Below, piece after piece: positions 1-6,306 of a DNA stretch of 16,172 nucleotides. Under the pieces are notes generated by a model. It was not told the origin of the DNA and ran no database searches. It was given only the letters and a program-made list of their open reading frames with translations. The stretch is from CAIZLB01 sp039795875 (GTDB taxonomy: Bacteria; Patescibacteriota; Minisyncoccia; Phycocordibacterales; CAIZLB01). The position numbers and the translations under genes were made by a program. Positions within the stretch are counted from its first letter, which is position 1. The number at the start of each line of letters is the position of its first letter. The DNA is taken from assembly GCA_039795875.1 (NCBI GenBank), contig JBDKKY010000018.1:1-16172 (forward strand). Direction: 5' to 3'.

Positions 1-1425
1 GAACTACATACAAACACCAAGATGTTTTGTGGTTGCAAAAATGATCCTTTTGATCGCCGAATAAATGCTAATATCTGTCCTATTTGTATGGCCCATCCGG
101 GCACATTGCCAACATTGAACAAGACTGCTATTGCACATGTGCTCAAAGTTGGACTAGCACTCGATTCTGAGATTGCTGATTTTACAGAATGGGATCGAAA
201 GAATTATTTTTATCCAGATATTCCAAAAGGATATCAGATTTCTCAATATGCATATCCACTCGTTCAAAAAGGGGCGTTGAAAGTTAAAAATGGCGCTGGT
301 GAAGAAGTTTCTGTCGGCATTACTCGCATTCACCTCGAAGAAGATACAGCTAGTTCAAGTCACGATAAAGGCGAATTCAGTTTGGTAAATTATAATCGAG
401 CAGGAGTTCCATTGATGGAATTGGTTACAGATCCTGTTATACGGGATGCCAAGACCGCAGGCAATTTCGGACGTGAATTACAATTACTCTTACAAACTCT
501 TGGAGTATCAGGGGCCAATATGGAAATGGGACAAATGCGGGTTGAAGTAAATATTTCTATACATAAAGAAGGCGAACCATGGGGAACTAAAGTTGAGATC
601 AAAAATCTAAACTCATTTCGTTCGGCCGAACGATCTATCGAGTATGAGATGACACGGCAAGCTGCGCTTTTAGATGCCGGAGAAAAAGTTGTACAGGAGA
701 CCCGAGGTTTTGATGAGGGAAGTGGCAAAACATTTTCACAGCGTATCAAGGAAAATGCCAATGACTATCGATATTTTCCAGACCCAGATCTACCAAAATT
801 ATATCTTTCACGTATGCCTGAATTTAATCTGGAGATGTTGCGAACACAACTTCCGGAACTACCATGGCTTCGACGAGCTCGATATATCGCCATGGGCATG
901 AAGGCAGAAGATGCTGAGATGTTTACTAACGATACATTTTTCGGTACATATTTTGAACATGCGCTTCATTTGGTAACTGACGAAGCTGTGAAAAAATTGA
1001 TGGTCAACTATATCGCCAGTGACATCGCTGGGATGTTAAAAAAAGAAACTGAAAGAGCAGAAGATCTTGACAGTTATATTGACACCAAACAGTTTGTCAA
1101 CATCATGTCAATGATTCAGGCTGGAGAATTATCTTCACGTGGAGCCAAAGACTTGATCAGCGTTCTCTGGAAAGCGGATGATGTACTTCGAACTCGTGAT
1201 GCTAAAGCGTTGGCGGAAGAAAAAGGATTCATTCAGAAAAATGATCCAGAAGTTGTTCGAGCGATCATACAAAAAGTTATCGATGCCAATCCAGAACAAG
1301 TGACAGGATTTAAAGCTGGTAAAGAGCCGTTGCTACAGTACCTGGTGGGACAAGTGATGAAAGAGGGAAAAGGTGCGGTGAACCCAGCTTTGGCACAACA
1401 GATGTTGCGAGAGATGATACAATAA
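1..1425 (+). CDS. gatB: GatB, subunit B of aspartyl/glutamyl-tRNA amidotransferase (5' partial)
   Basis: GatB is the kinase/transamidation subunit of cytoplasmic GatCAB, which converts Glu-tRNA(Gln) and Asp-tRNA(Asn) to the amide forms. The frame is open to base 1: seven codons (ELHTNTK) precede the Met at 22 and match the family's IGLEIHVxLxTxTK start, so about 10-20 residues are missing and the Met at 22 is internal. 474 residues are visible, near full length. Family blocks seen in order: MFCGC, RIHLEEDTAS, NRAGVPLMELVTDP, GTKVEIKNLNSFRS and DYRYFPDPDLP, then the helical and YqeY-like tail. Four cysteines (visible residues 10, 12, 26, 29; CxC-x13-CxxC) fit the zinc-binding knuckle found in many GatB proteins. 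The stop lies 4 bp before the next start and forms part of that gene's putative -10 box. Confidence 0.97.
   Translation, partial: ELHTNTKMFCGCKNDPFDRRINANICPICMAHPGTLPTLNKTAIAHVLKVGLALDSEIADFTEWDRKNYFYPDIPKGYQISQYAYPLVQKGALKVKNGAGEEVSVGITRIHLEEDTASSSHDKGEFSLVNYNRAGVPLMELVTDPVIRDAKTAGNFGRELQLLLQTLGVSGANMEMGQMRVEVNISIHKEGEPWGTKVEIKNLNSFRSAERSIEYEMTRQAALLDAGEKVVQETRGFDEGSGKTFSQRIKENANDYRYFPDPDLPKLYLSRMPEFNLEMLRTQLPELPWLRRARYIAMGMKAEDAEMFTNDTFFGTYFEHALHLVTDEAVKKLMVNYIASDIAGMLKKETERAEDLDSYIDTKQFVNIMSMIQAGELSSRGAKDLISVLWKADDVLRTRDAKALAEEKGFIQKNDPEVVRAIIQKVIDANPEQVTGFKAGKEPLLQYLVGQVMKEGKGAVNPALAQQMLREMIQ
1415..1423 (+). promoter_or_regulatory. Extended -10 promoter for the carboxypeptidase gene
   Basis: TGATACAAT: a TGN extension plus TACAAT, whose last T is the first base of the gatB stop codon. 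Only 6 nt separate it from the ATG at 1430, so transcription would begin at or next to the start codon (leaderless). There is no well-spaced -35 box and no Shine-Dalgarno sequence. Prediction from sequence only. Confidence 0.5.
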
Positions 1426-1429
1426 GTAT

Positions 1430-2350
1430 ATGGATCCAGTTTCCGAACCAGCGGCGCCGATTTCACCAAAACGCACTATTATTTTATTGGTGGTTTTTTG
1501 TCTGGCTGTAGTTGGTTCTTTTGCTGCCACTCAAAGACAGCTCTATGTGATGCAAAAACGTATGGATGCGGATAGTGTAAACACCAATGACTCACTGAGT
1601 CGCTTAACTGTCACAACTTCAAGCAACAGTGAGTCTCTACAAAATTTGTATGGCACATTATCCAACATCATCTCAGAAGAGGAAAAGAAGAATCAAACAA
1701 TACAAGATCAACTAGGGAAAGTGTCTGGCACTGTAACAGCTCTTGACAAATTAAGCAAAAGCGACCCACAACTCTTAAAAAAATATTCTAAAATCTATTT
1801 CTTGAACGAGCATTATTCACCAGCACAAGTGGTTGATATTGATAAGACTTTTACTTTAAATAAAAACATCACCTATCAGATTCATGACCAGGTTGCCCCT
1901 TTCTTAAATCAACTCTTGAGTGACGCAAAAGCCACAGGCTTAGATCTGTTGATTGCCTCTGCCTATAGATCATTTTCAACTCAAGCTGACGTCAAATTGG
2001 TCAACATGATTAAGTTTGGTACAACCAAGGCCAATACATTTTCTGCTGATCAGGGATATTCAGAACATCAACTGGGAACAACATTGGACTTCACAACACT
2101 AAAGACTGGAGCGGTATTCGGACAGTTTGCCAGTACTCCTGAATATACATGGCTAACCGAGAATGCCTATCGTTACGGATTTATTTTGTCATATCCAAAA
2201 GGGAATACATATTATATTTATGAACCGTGGCATTGGCGATTTGTGGGTATAGATCTGGCCACTCGATTACACTATACGGGAAAATATTTTTATGACACCG
2301 AACAAAAAGAGATAGATACATACTTGGTTGACATGTTTGAGAAAAGATAG
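1430..2350 (+). CDS. Membrane-anchored D-alanyl-D-alanine carboxypeptidase, VanY/M15B family
   Basis: Likely removes the terminal D-Ala from peptidoglycan stem peptides outside the membrane. Residues 16-33 form a single hydrophobic anchor after a short Pro/Lys-containing cytoplasmic start. Residues 38-115 look helical and coiled-coil-like, a stalk. The peptidase domain fills about 125-290. It has SAYRS (177-181), SEHQLGTTLDF (211-221, Zn ligands His213 and Asp220) and EPWHWR (265-270, catalytic Glu265, Zn ligand His268), which is the complete M15B set. The start is the first ATG after gatB, 4 bp past its stop, with an extended -10 immediately upstream. A terminator hairpin follows the stop. 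The family is clear; whether it acts in wall maturation or in remodelling is not shown. Confidence 0.92.
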   Translation: MDPVSEPAAPISPKRTIILLVVFCLAVVGSFAATQRQLYVMQKRMDADSVNTNDSLSRLTVTTSSNSESLQNLYGTLSNIISEEEKKNQTIQDQLGKVSGTVTALDKLSKSDPQLLKKYSKIYFLNEHYSPAQVVDIDKTFTLNKNITYQIHDQVAPFLNQLLSDAKATGLDLLIASAYRSFSTQADVKLVNMIKFGTTKANTFSADQGYSEHQLGTTLDFTTLKTGAVFGQFASTPEYTWLTENAYRYGFILSYPKGNTYYIYEPWHWRFVGIDLATRLHYTGKYFYDTEQKEIDTYLVDMFEKR

Positions 2351-2361
2351 TCTTTATGATA

Positions 2362-2387
2362 GGGTAGGGGCAACCCCTAGCCCTTTT
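2362..2387 (+). terminator. Rho-independent terminator after the carboxypeptidase gene
   Basis: GGGTAGGGG (2362-2370), a CAA loop, then CCCCTAGCCC (2374-2383) with one bulged G, followed by TTTT. It begins 11 bp after the stop at 2350. It also lies 8 bp before the next ATG (2396), so it could act as an attenuator for that gene. Confidence 0.75.
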
Positions 2388-2395
2388 ACCTACCT

Positions 2396-2965
2396 ATGGC
2401 CTTAGACCTAGACAAAATCAGAGAGCAGCTTGCAGCAGCAAGACTCCGCGGAGAAGTTAAAGGAGGTACCGATTCGACGCCTCTCCCTCCTCCCAAAAAA
2501 GGGAGACCTCTCAAATCACCCCAGAAGAAACCAAAACCGGCCAAGCCTCCACGGCCTCAACAGCATCAACTGACCACGGTGGCCGGCCTGAAGCCTATCC
2601 GAAAACCAGAACTACATCCCCGATACAAAGATTGGGACGCATTGATTGCAGCCTATCCATTCCAACCAGGAGACAAGAAGTTCACAGAGCCTCTGATACA
2701 AGAAATCAAAAGAATGAGCCCTTTGGGATTCGCTCTCTTCCAGCGGTTTATGAGTCATCAGCGCTGCATGAATCCTGTTCTGGTCTGGAGGAAAGAGCGC
2801 ACGCGGCGGATTATTAGTACATTGGAGAATCCGGTGGATCGGGTCCAGTTTGCTGAAGGTATGGAGTCGTACCTTCGCGCCGAAAGCCTCAGTCTTGAAG
2901 ATCCGAGAGTGACTCAACGTTTCTGGGACTGTCTTCGTCGCAAGCTATTCGTTCCACCACAATGA
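2396..2965 (+). CDS. Uncharacterised basic protein with Pro/Lys-rich linker
   Basis: I do not recognise this 189-residue protein. Residues 1-22 form a short amphipathic-looking helix. Residues 28-55 are almost only Pro, Lys, Arg and Gln and are probably disordered. Residues 75-189 look helical and strongly basic, with clusters such as WRKERTRR (131-138) and CLRRK (179-183). There is no signal peptide or membrane segment. The charge would suit nucleic-acid binding, but that is inference only. The gene is enclosed by terminators on both sides, so it is a one-gene unit, yet no convincing -10 box or Shine-Dalgarno sequence lies in the 8 bp between the upstream hairpin and the ATG. By hand count, bases 2461-2940 are about 52% G+C, against 33-45% in sample lines of neighbouring genes. 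Confidence 0.75.
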   Translation: MALDLDKIREQLAAARLRGEVKGGTDSTPLPPPKKGRPLKSPQKKPKPAKPPRPQQHQLTTVAGLKPIRKPELHPRYKDWDALIAAYPFQPGDKKFTEPLIQEIKRMSPLGFALFQRFMSHQRCMNPVLVWRKERTRRIISTLENPVDRVQFAEGMESYLRAESLSLEDPRVTQRFWDCLRRKLFVPPQ

Positions 2966-2987
2966 ATAAGTCCTCATGACAACGTGT

Positions 2988-3020
2988 GCCACCCCGCCTT
3001 CGGGGGTGGCCTTTTTCTTT
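2988..3020 (+). terminator. Strong rho-independent terminator
   Basis: GCCACCCC (2988-2995) pairs perfectly with GGGGTGGC (3003-3010) across a GCCTTCG loop and is followed by CTTTTTCTTT. It closes the 2396-2965 gene. It also shows that the frame running upstream of GAPDH from 2984 is not the real start. Confidence 0.92.
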
Positions 3021-3033
3021 GGGACCTCAAAAA

Positions 3034-3042
3034 TGCTACAAT
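3034..3042 (+). promoter_or_regulatory. Extended -10 promoter for gap
   Basis: TGCTACAAT: TGN plus TACAAT, just after the T-tract of the preceding terminator and 7 nt before the GAPDH ATG at 3050. No good -35 box is seen. A start 6-8 nt downstream would give a leaderless mRNA. The clean position between a terminator and a start codon makes this one of the better-supported promoters here. Confidence 0.6.
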
Positions 3043-3049
3043 ACTCTAC

Positions 3050-4084
3050 ATGACAAACATCGCAATCAATGGAGCCGGACGGATTGGCCGAGCTTTCCTA
3101 AAACTAGCAGCAGAAAATCCAGAATTAAACGTCGTCGCCATCAACGACTTGGCAGATATCGAGAACATCGCTTATTTGATGAAATACGATTCTGCATATG
3201 GACGAAGCAATCTTGACATCAAGGTTGACAAAGAGAGTTCAACATTCACCATCAATGGCAAGGTTGTAAAATACGTTTCAGAAAAAGATCCAGCACTACT
3301 TCCGTGGGCAGCACACAAAGTAGATGTGGTTCTAGAATCAACAGGCTTATTTACCAGCTATGAAAAAGCGGCCGCTCACATCAAAGCCGGAGCAAAACGA
3401 GTGGTGATCTCAGCTCCAGCCAAAGATGATTCAACACCAGAATTCCCCGGAGCAACAGTCTTGATGGGAATCAACGAAGAAAAAATGAAAGACTTGGAAG
3501 TTTGTGTGACTTCAAATGCATCTTGTACAACCAATGCGGCCAGTCCAATGATTCAGATTTTGCATGATGCAATCGGTATTGAAAAAGCCTTATTGAACAC
3601 AACGCATGCGTACACTGCAAGCCAGGCTCTGGTGGATGCACCGAACAAGAAAGATTGGCGAGAAGGACGGGCAGCAGCTATGAATATGGCGCCATCAACT
3701 ACAGGTGCGGCTATCGCGGTGACAAAAGTGATCACAGATCTTGCGGGCAAATTTGATGGTATTGCTATCCGCGTGCCTGTCATTGCTGGATCGATTGTAG
3801 ATGTCACTTTTATCTCAAAACGACCAACCACAAAAGAAGAGGTTAATATGATTTTGGAAGAAGCTTCAAAAGATCCTCGGTGGAAAGGTATCTTTGCAGT
3901 TACAAAAGAAGAGTTGGTATCACGAGACATTATCGGAGATCCTCATGCTTCTATCGCCGATCTTAAGATGACAAAAGTGGTAGATGGAAACTTGGTCAAA
4001 GTTCTTGCATGGTATGACAATGAGGCGGGATATACAAACGCGTTGGTGCAGCATGTACTCAAGGCTTGCCAGAATTTAAAATAG
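3050..4084 (+). CDS. gap: Glyceraldehyde-3-phosphate dehydrogenase
   Basis: Oxidises glyceraldehyde-3-P to 1,3-bisphosphoglycerate in cytoplasmic glycolysis. It has 344 residues, a normal length. The Rossmann motif NGAGRIGR is at 7-14. Asp33 in AINDLAD is the residue that favours NAD over NADP. The catalytic block SNASCTTN has Cys159, and the general base is His186 in TTHAYTASQ. STTGAA (216-221) and WYDNEAGY (321-328) are also family signatures. The ATG at 3050 is chosen because the protein then begins MTNIAINGAGRIGR, as the family does, and because an upstream in-frame ATG at 2984 lies just before a terminator hairpin. It opens a run of sugar-phosphate genes that extends to 5625. Confidence 0.97.
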   Translation: MTNIAINGAGRIGRAFLKLAAENPELNVVAINDLADIENIAYLMKYDSAYGRSNLDIKVDKESSTFTINGKVVKYVSEKDPALLPWAAHKVDVVLESTGLFTSYEKAAAHIKAGAKRVVISAPAKDDSTPEFPGATVLMGINEEKMKDLEVCVTSNASCTTNAASPMIQILHDAIGIEKALLNTTHAYTASQALVDAPNKKDWREGRAAAMNMAPSTTGAAIAVTKVITDLAGKFDGIAIRVPVIAGSIVDVTFISKRPTTKEEVNMILEEASKDPRWKGIFAVTKEELVSRDIIGDPHASIADLKMTKVVDGNLVKVLAWYDNEAGYTNALVQHVLKACQNLK

Positions 4085-4087
4085 CGT

Positions 4088-4103
4088 CATACTTATAGGT
4101 ATG
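4088..4103 (+). promoter_or_regulatory. Near-palindrome over the start of the MazG-like gene
   Basis: CATAC and GTATG arms separated by 6 bp of AT-rich sequence form a 16-bp near-palindrome that ends with the ATG at 4101. It contains CATACT, a weak -10-like hexamer 7 nt before the ATG. The same arms recur over the rpe start at 4888-4905. This could be a promoter, an operator or chance in AT-rich DNA. Confidence 0.25.
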
Positions 4104-4403
4104 GCTACATATAACAAATTGGTCCGGGATAAAATTCCTGAGATACTCGATAAGAAGGGTATTTCATATGAAAAACGCATCGCTTCACCTGAAGAGTATA
4201 AAACGGAGCTTGTTACCAAACTCCAAGAAGAAGTTGATGAATTTAAAGCTGAAACAGATATAGAAGAATTGGCTGATGTTATGGAAGTATTGGAATCTCT
4301 GAAAAACTTGCCGGAATACTCAGGTGCCGAAGAAGTTAGACTACGAAAAAGAGAAGAGCGAGGGGGTTTTGACGACAGAATTATCTTAAAAGGTGAGAAA
4401 TAA
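4101..4403 (+). CDS. Small MazG-like NTP pyrophosphohydrolase (COG4997-type)
   Basis: A 100-residue all-helical protein of the MazG/phosphoribosyl-ATP pyrophosphohydrolase superfamily. It probably hydrolyses a nucleoside triphosphate to the monophosphate plus PPi as a housecleaning enzyme. It starts with the family's NKLVRDKIPEIL (5-16). The metal-binding acids fit EEVDE (43-47) and EELADVME (55-62), an ExxE-12-ExxD-like layout. The tail KREERGGFDDRIIL (83-96) is characteristic of this small subgroup. The substrate cannot be told from sequence. The gene lies 16 bp after gap and ends 22 bp before rpiB. The link with sugar phosphates may be positional only. Confidence 0.85.
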   Translation: MATYNKLVRDKIPEILDKKGISYEKRIASPEEYKTELVTKLQEEVDEFKAETDIEELADVMEVLESLKNLPEYSGAEEVRLRKREERGGFDDRIILKGEK

Positions 4404-4407
4404 ATTG

Positions 4408-4416
4408 TGTTATAAT
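4408..4416 (+). promoter_or_regulatory. Consensus extended -10 promoter for rpiB
   Basis: TGTTATAAT: TGN plus a perfect TATAAT, 9 nt before the rpiB ATG at 4426, in the gap after the stop at 4403. A transcript would carry a leader of about 0-3 nt. No Shine-Dalgarno sequence. It also decides the start, since the in-frame ATG at 4393 lies upstream of this element. Confidence 0.6.
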
Positions 4417-4425
4417 GGTAATCAT

Positions 4426-4899
4426 ATGAATCCACCGTTCACCGTAATATATTTGGCCGCAGACCATGCTGGTTTTGCGTATAAAGAGATAGTTAAACAG
4501 TATTTACTGACCAAAGAATATAATGTTATAGACTGTGGCGCTGACGAATATGTGGAAGGAGATGATTATCCGGATTATATGGTTCGAACTGCTAAAGAAG
4601 TGTCTAGAGACCAAAGCAGTATTGGTATTATCTTTGGTGGGACCGGAGAAGGTGAGGCCATTGTTGCCAACAGGTTTCCTCATGTACGAGCCACAGTCTG
4701 TTATGGAGGACCTCAAGCCATGGACATCATCACCATCGGCAGACAACACAATGACACCAACGTTCTCTCTATCGGGGCGCGATTTGTAGCTGAAGCGGAG
4801 CTAATTCTCTTGGTCGAAAAATGGCTCAATACTCCATTTTCAAATGATGAGCGACACGTACGTCGACTAGCTAAAATTAAAAATATCCATACTATATAG
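4426..4899 (+). CDS. rpiB: Ribose-5-phosphate isomerase B, Glu-type active site
   Basis: Interconverts ribose-5-P and ribulose-5-P in the non-oxidative pentose phosphate pathway. 157 residues from the ATG at 4426, typical for RpiB. Signatures: AADHAG (11-16), GGTGEGEAIVANR (71-83) and GRQHNDTNVLSIGAR (105-119). The catalytic Cys of the E. coli-type ICGTG loop is Gly71 here. Glu77 sits where the actinobacterial (M. tuberculosis-type) enzyme carries its catalytic Glu, so the enzyme is probably active with Glu as base. The ATG at 4393 in the same frame was rejected because it overlaps the upstream gene, precedes the TATAAT box and adds 11 residues with no family match. rpe starts 3 bp after its stop. 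Confidence 0.93.
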   Translation: MNPPFTVIYLAADHAGFAYKEIVKQYLLTKEYNVIDCGADEYVEGDDYPDYMVRTAKEVSRDQSSIGIIFGGTGEGEAIVANRFPHVRATVCYGGPQAMDIITIGRQHNDTNVLSIGARFVAEAELILLVEKWLNTPFSNDERHVRRLAKIKNIHTI

Positions 4900-4905
4900 G
4901 GTATG
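4888..4905 (+). promoter_or_regulatory. Near-palindrome over the rpe start
   Basis: CATAC and GTATG arms 8 bp apart around a central TATA. The right arm contains the rpe ATG (4903) and the spacer contains the rpiB stop. It resembles the element at 4088-4103. TACTAT (4890-4895) could serve as a -10 box 7 nt before the ATG. Weak evidence. Confidence 0.25.
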
Positions 4906-5625
4906 AAGATAATCCCTGGAATCTTAGAAGATTCATATAATGAAATAGATGAGCGGGTGCAATCTGTCTCTGAATATGTGGACCTGGTCCACGTTGATAT
5001 TTGTGATGGTCAATTTGTGCCCTCACAAACCTGGCCATATAGCCATATGATTACTGGGAAAGTTGAGCAAGACTATCATATTCGACAGTTGCTGAGCGAA
5101 GATACTGGATTACCAGAATGGGAAAAACTTGATTATCAATTTGATCTCATGATCAAAGATCCATGGCACAACATGGAGATCTGGGGACGTATCGGAGCCA
5201 GCTCAATCGTGTTGCATTATGCTGCCTTTCCAACAGTTGAAAAATTTGTCGAGACGTATGAAATAGCCCGAAGTTTTTTGCTTGATGTGGGGATGGCCGC
5301 AACATTTGATGAGTATACTGCACACAAGCCGGAGATTTTGGAAATTTTTGATAAAGGAATCCTAAAGTTTTTCCAGACTATGGATATCAAGCATATCGGA
5401 GTGCAGGGTGAGCCTTTTGATAATAGATGGTCAGCCGAAGTAGGAGAAATCAAAAAGCAATATCCTGACCTTTGGATACAAGCAGATGGAGGAATACATG
5501 AAGATTCTATCTTAAAAGTTAGAGACTCTGGAGTGGACAGTGTGATCATCGGTTCTGGTATATTTGCAGAGGGGAATGCAGGAGAAAATGTTCAGTATTT
5601 TACTGATATAGTTCGGGGACAGTAA
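4903..5625 (+). CDS. rpe: Ribulose-phosphate 3-epimerase family protein, divergent active site
   Basis: A TIM-barrel protein of the ribulose-5-P/xylulose-5-P epimerase family, 240 residues (typical enzymes have about 215-230). Conserved: VHVDICDGQFVPS (29-41) with His30 and catalytic/metal Asp32, LMIKDP (82-87), and IQADGGI (192-198) with the second catalytic Asp195, then IIGSGIF. Changed: the usual DVHLM metal-ligand His is Asp81 in QFDLM, and the MSVNPGFGGQ phosphate/lid loop reads MDIKHIGVQGEPFD (160-173). An extra stretch at about 48-76 precedes the Asp81 strand. The position after rpiB supports the epimerase role. A related sugar-phosphate substrate remains possible because of the altered metal site. 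Its 3' end overlaps the opposite-strand deacetylase gene by 26 bp. Confidence 0.82.
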   Translation: MKIIPGILEDSYNEIDERVQSVSEYVDLVHVDICDGQFVPSQTWPYSHMITGKVEQDYHIRQLLSEDTGLPEWEKLDYQFDLMIKDPWHNMEIWGRIGASSIVLHYAAFPTVEKFVETYEIARSFLLDVGMAATFDEYTAHKPEILEIFDKGILKFFQTMDIKHIGVQGEPFDNRWSAEVGEIKKQYPDLWIQADGGIHEDSILKVRDSGVDSVIIGSGIFAEGNAGENVQYFTDIVRGQ

Positions 5626-6289
5626 TAAATCTAAAACCTCGAGCCTTAAGGTCAAGAATGGATTGTTTTAATGTTTCCAATTTTTCTGGATCAGCATAGA
5701 CACGGTCATGCAATAACACCACTTCACTTTTTTCTATATGCGCAAACAAATCGGCGATCTGTTCCTTCGAAGAATCTTTTCGCCAATCTCGTAGCGCCAG
5801 AGTCCAGTGTACTCCAATCATACCCTTGCCAGCTAAGATCCAATTTAGATAGGGACTAGACTCTCCGAATGGAGTACGGAAAAATGTAACTTCAGCGTTT
5901 GTGGCCGATTTTATAGCATCTTCCGCTTTATCTATTTGACGTTCGATATAGTCTCGATTACGGAAACCTAGAACATGTGGATGACTCCAACTGTGATTGC
6001 CTATAGCGTGCCCGTGGTCATATGCATATCTGAGAATTTCTGGTCTACGAGAAGTTTCATCTCCTAAAGCAAAGAAAGTTGCTTTCACGCCGACGCTGTC
6101 CAGCATATCGATGATGTCTTTAGTGGCTGGTACGGGGCCATCATCAAAAGTTAGGGTAACTACTTTAGTCTTGTAGTCCTTCAAAGCATTTTGTACTTTA
6201 TGTTTTTCATAGAGCTTTATTGTGGCCAACAAAATCAGTATAATAACAGTCAAATATATAATCCACCGCAGGATTCTGAATAAAATCAT
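5600..6289 (-). CDS. Membrane-anchored polysaccharide deacetylase (NodB domain)
   Basis: Carbohydrate esterase 4 family. It likely removes acetyl groups from peptidoglycan GlcNAc/MurNAc or a surface polysaccharide outside the membrane. It has 229 residues. An N-terminal anchor at 8-25 is followed by the catalytic domain at about 43-225 with all five motifs: TFDDGP (47-52, Asp49 base and Asp50 metal), HSWSH (99-103, metal His99 and His103), RTPFG (138-142), DW (168-169) and LLHD (192-195, His194). It is the only minus-strand gene in the window. Its start codon lies 14 bp from that of the divergent 6304 gene, and its end overlaps rpe. Cell-wall peptidoglycan is the likeliest target but is not proven by sequence. 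Confidence 0.93.
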   Translation of the reverse strand: MILFRILRWIIYLTVIILILLATIKLYEKHKVQNALKDYKTKVVTLTFDDGPVPATKDIIDMLDSVGVKATFFALGDETSRRPEILRYAYDHGHAIGNHSWSHPHVLGFRNRDYIERQIDKAEDAIKSATNAEVTFFRTPFGESSPYLNWILAGKGMIGVHWTLALRDWRKDSSKEQIADLFAHIEKSEVVLLHDRVYADPEKLETLKQSILDLKARGFRFITVPELYQ

Positions 6290-6306
6290 GGTATAATCAT
6301 AGCATG
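6287..6306. promoter_or_regulatory. Back-to-back leaderless promoter pair in a near-palindrome
   Basis: The plus strand carries TGGTATAAT (6289-6297), 6 nt before the ATG at 6304. The minus strand carries TGCTATGAT (6304 down to 6296), 6 nt before the ATG whose A is at 6289. The two -10 hexamers overlap by 2 bp. Each TG extension begins in or against the other gene's start codon. The 20-bp segment matches its own reverse complement at 16 of 20 positions. Both mRNAs would start at or near their AUG. Read directly from sequence; promoter activity is inferred. Confidence 0.65.

Noticed and set aside
22..24. ATG at 22 as the start of gatB
   Set aside because: The frame continues to base 1 with residues that match the conserved GatB N-terminus, so this Met is internal and the gene is cut by the window edge.
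2984..3049. N-terminal extension of GAPDH from an in-frame ATG at 2984
   Set aside because: It would translate straight through the terminator hairpin (2988-3010); the residues match no GAPDH, and the family start MTNIAINGAGRIGR begins at 3050 just after an extended -10.
3553..3930. Long antisense reading frames, for example inside gap (3553-3930), gatB (390-761) and pilO (9911-10231)
   Set aside because: They lie wholly within well-recognised genes on the other strand, resemble no family and have no promoter or start context of their own.
4393..4425. Earlier rpiB start at 4393
   Set aside because: It overlaps the preceding gene, lies upstream of the TATAAT at 4411-4416 and adds 11 residues unlike RpiB.
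4636..4675. RpiB as a dead enzyme because the catalytic Cys is missing
   Set aside because: Glu77 sits at the base position of the Glu-type RpiB enzymes, and the other signatures are intact.
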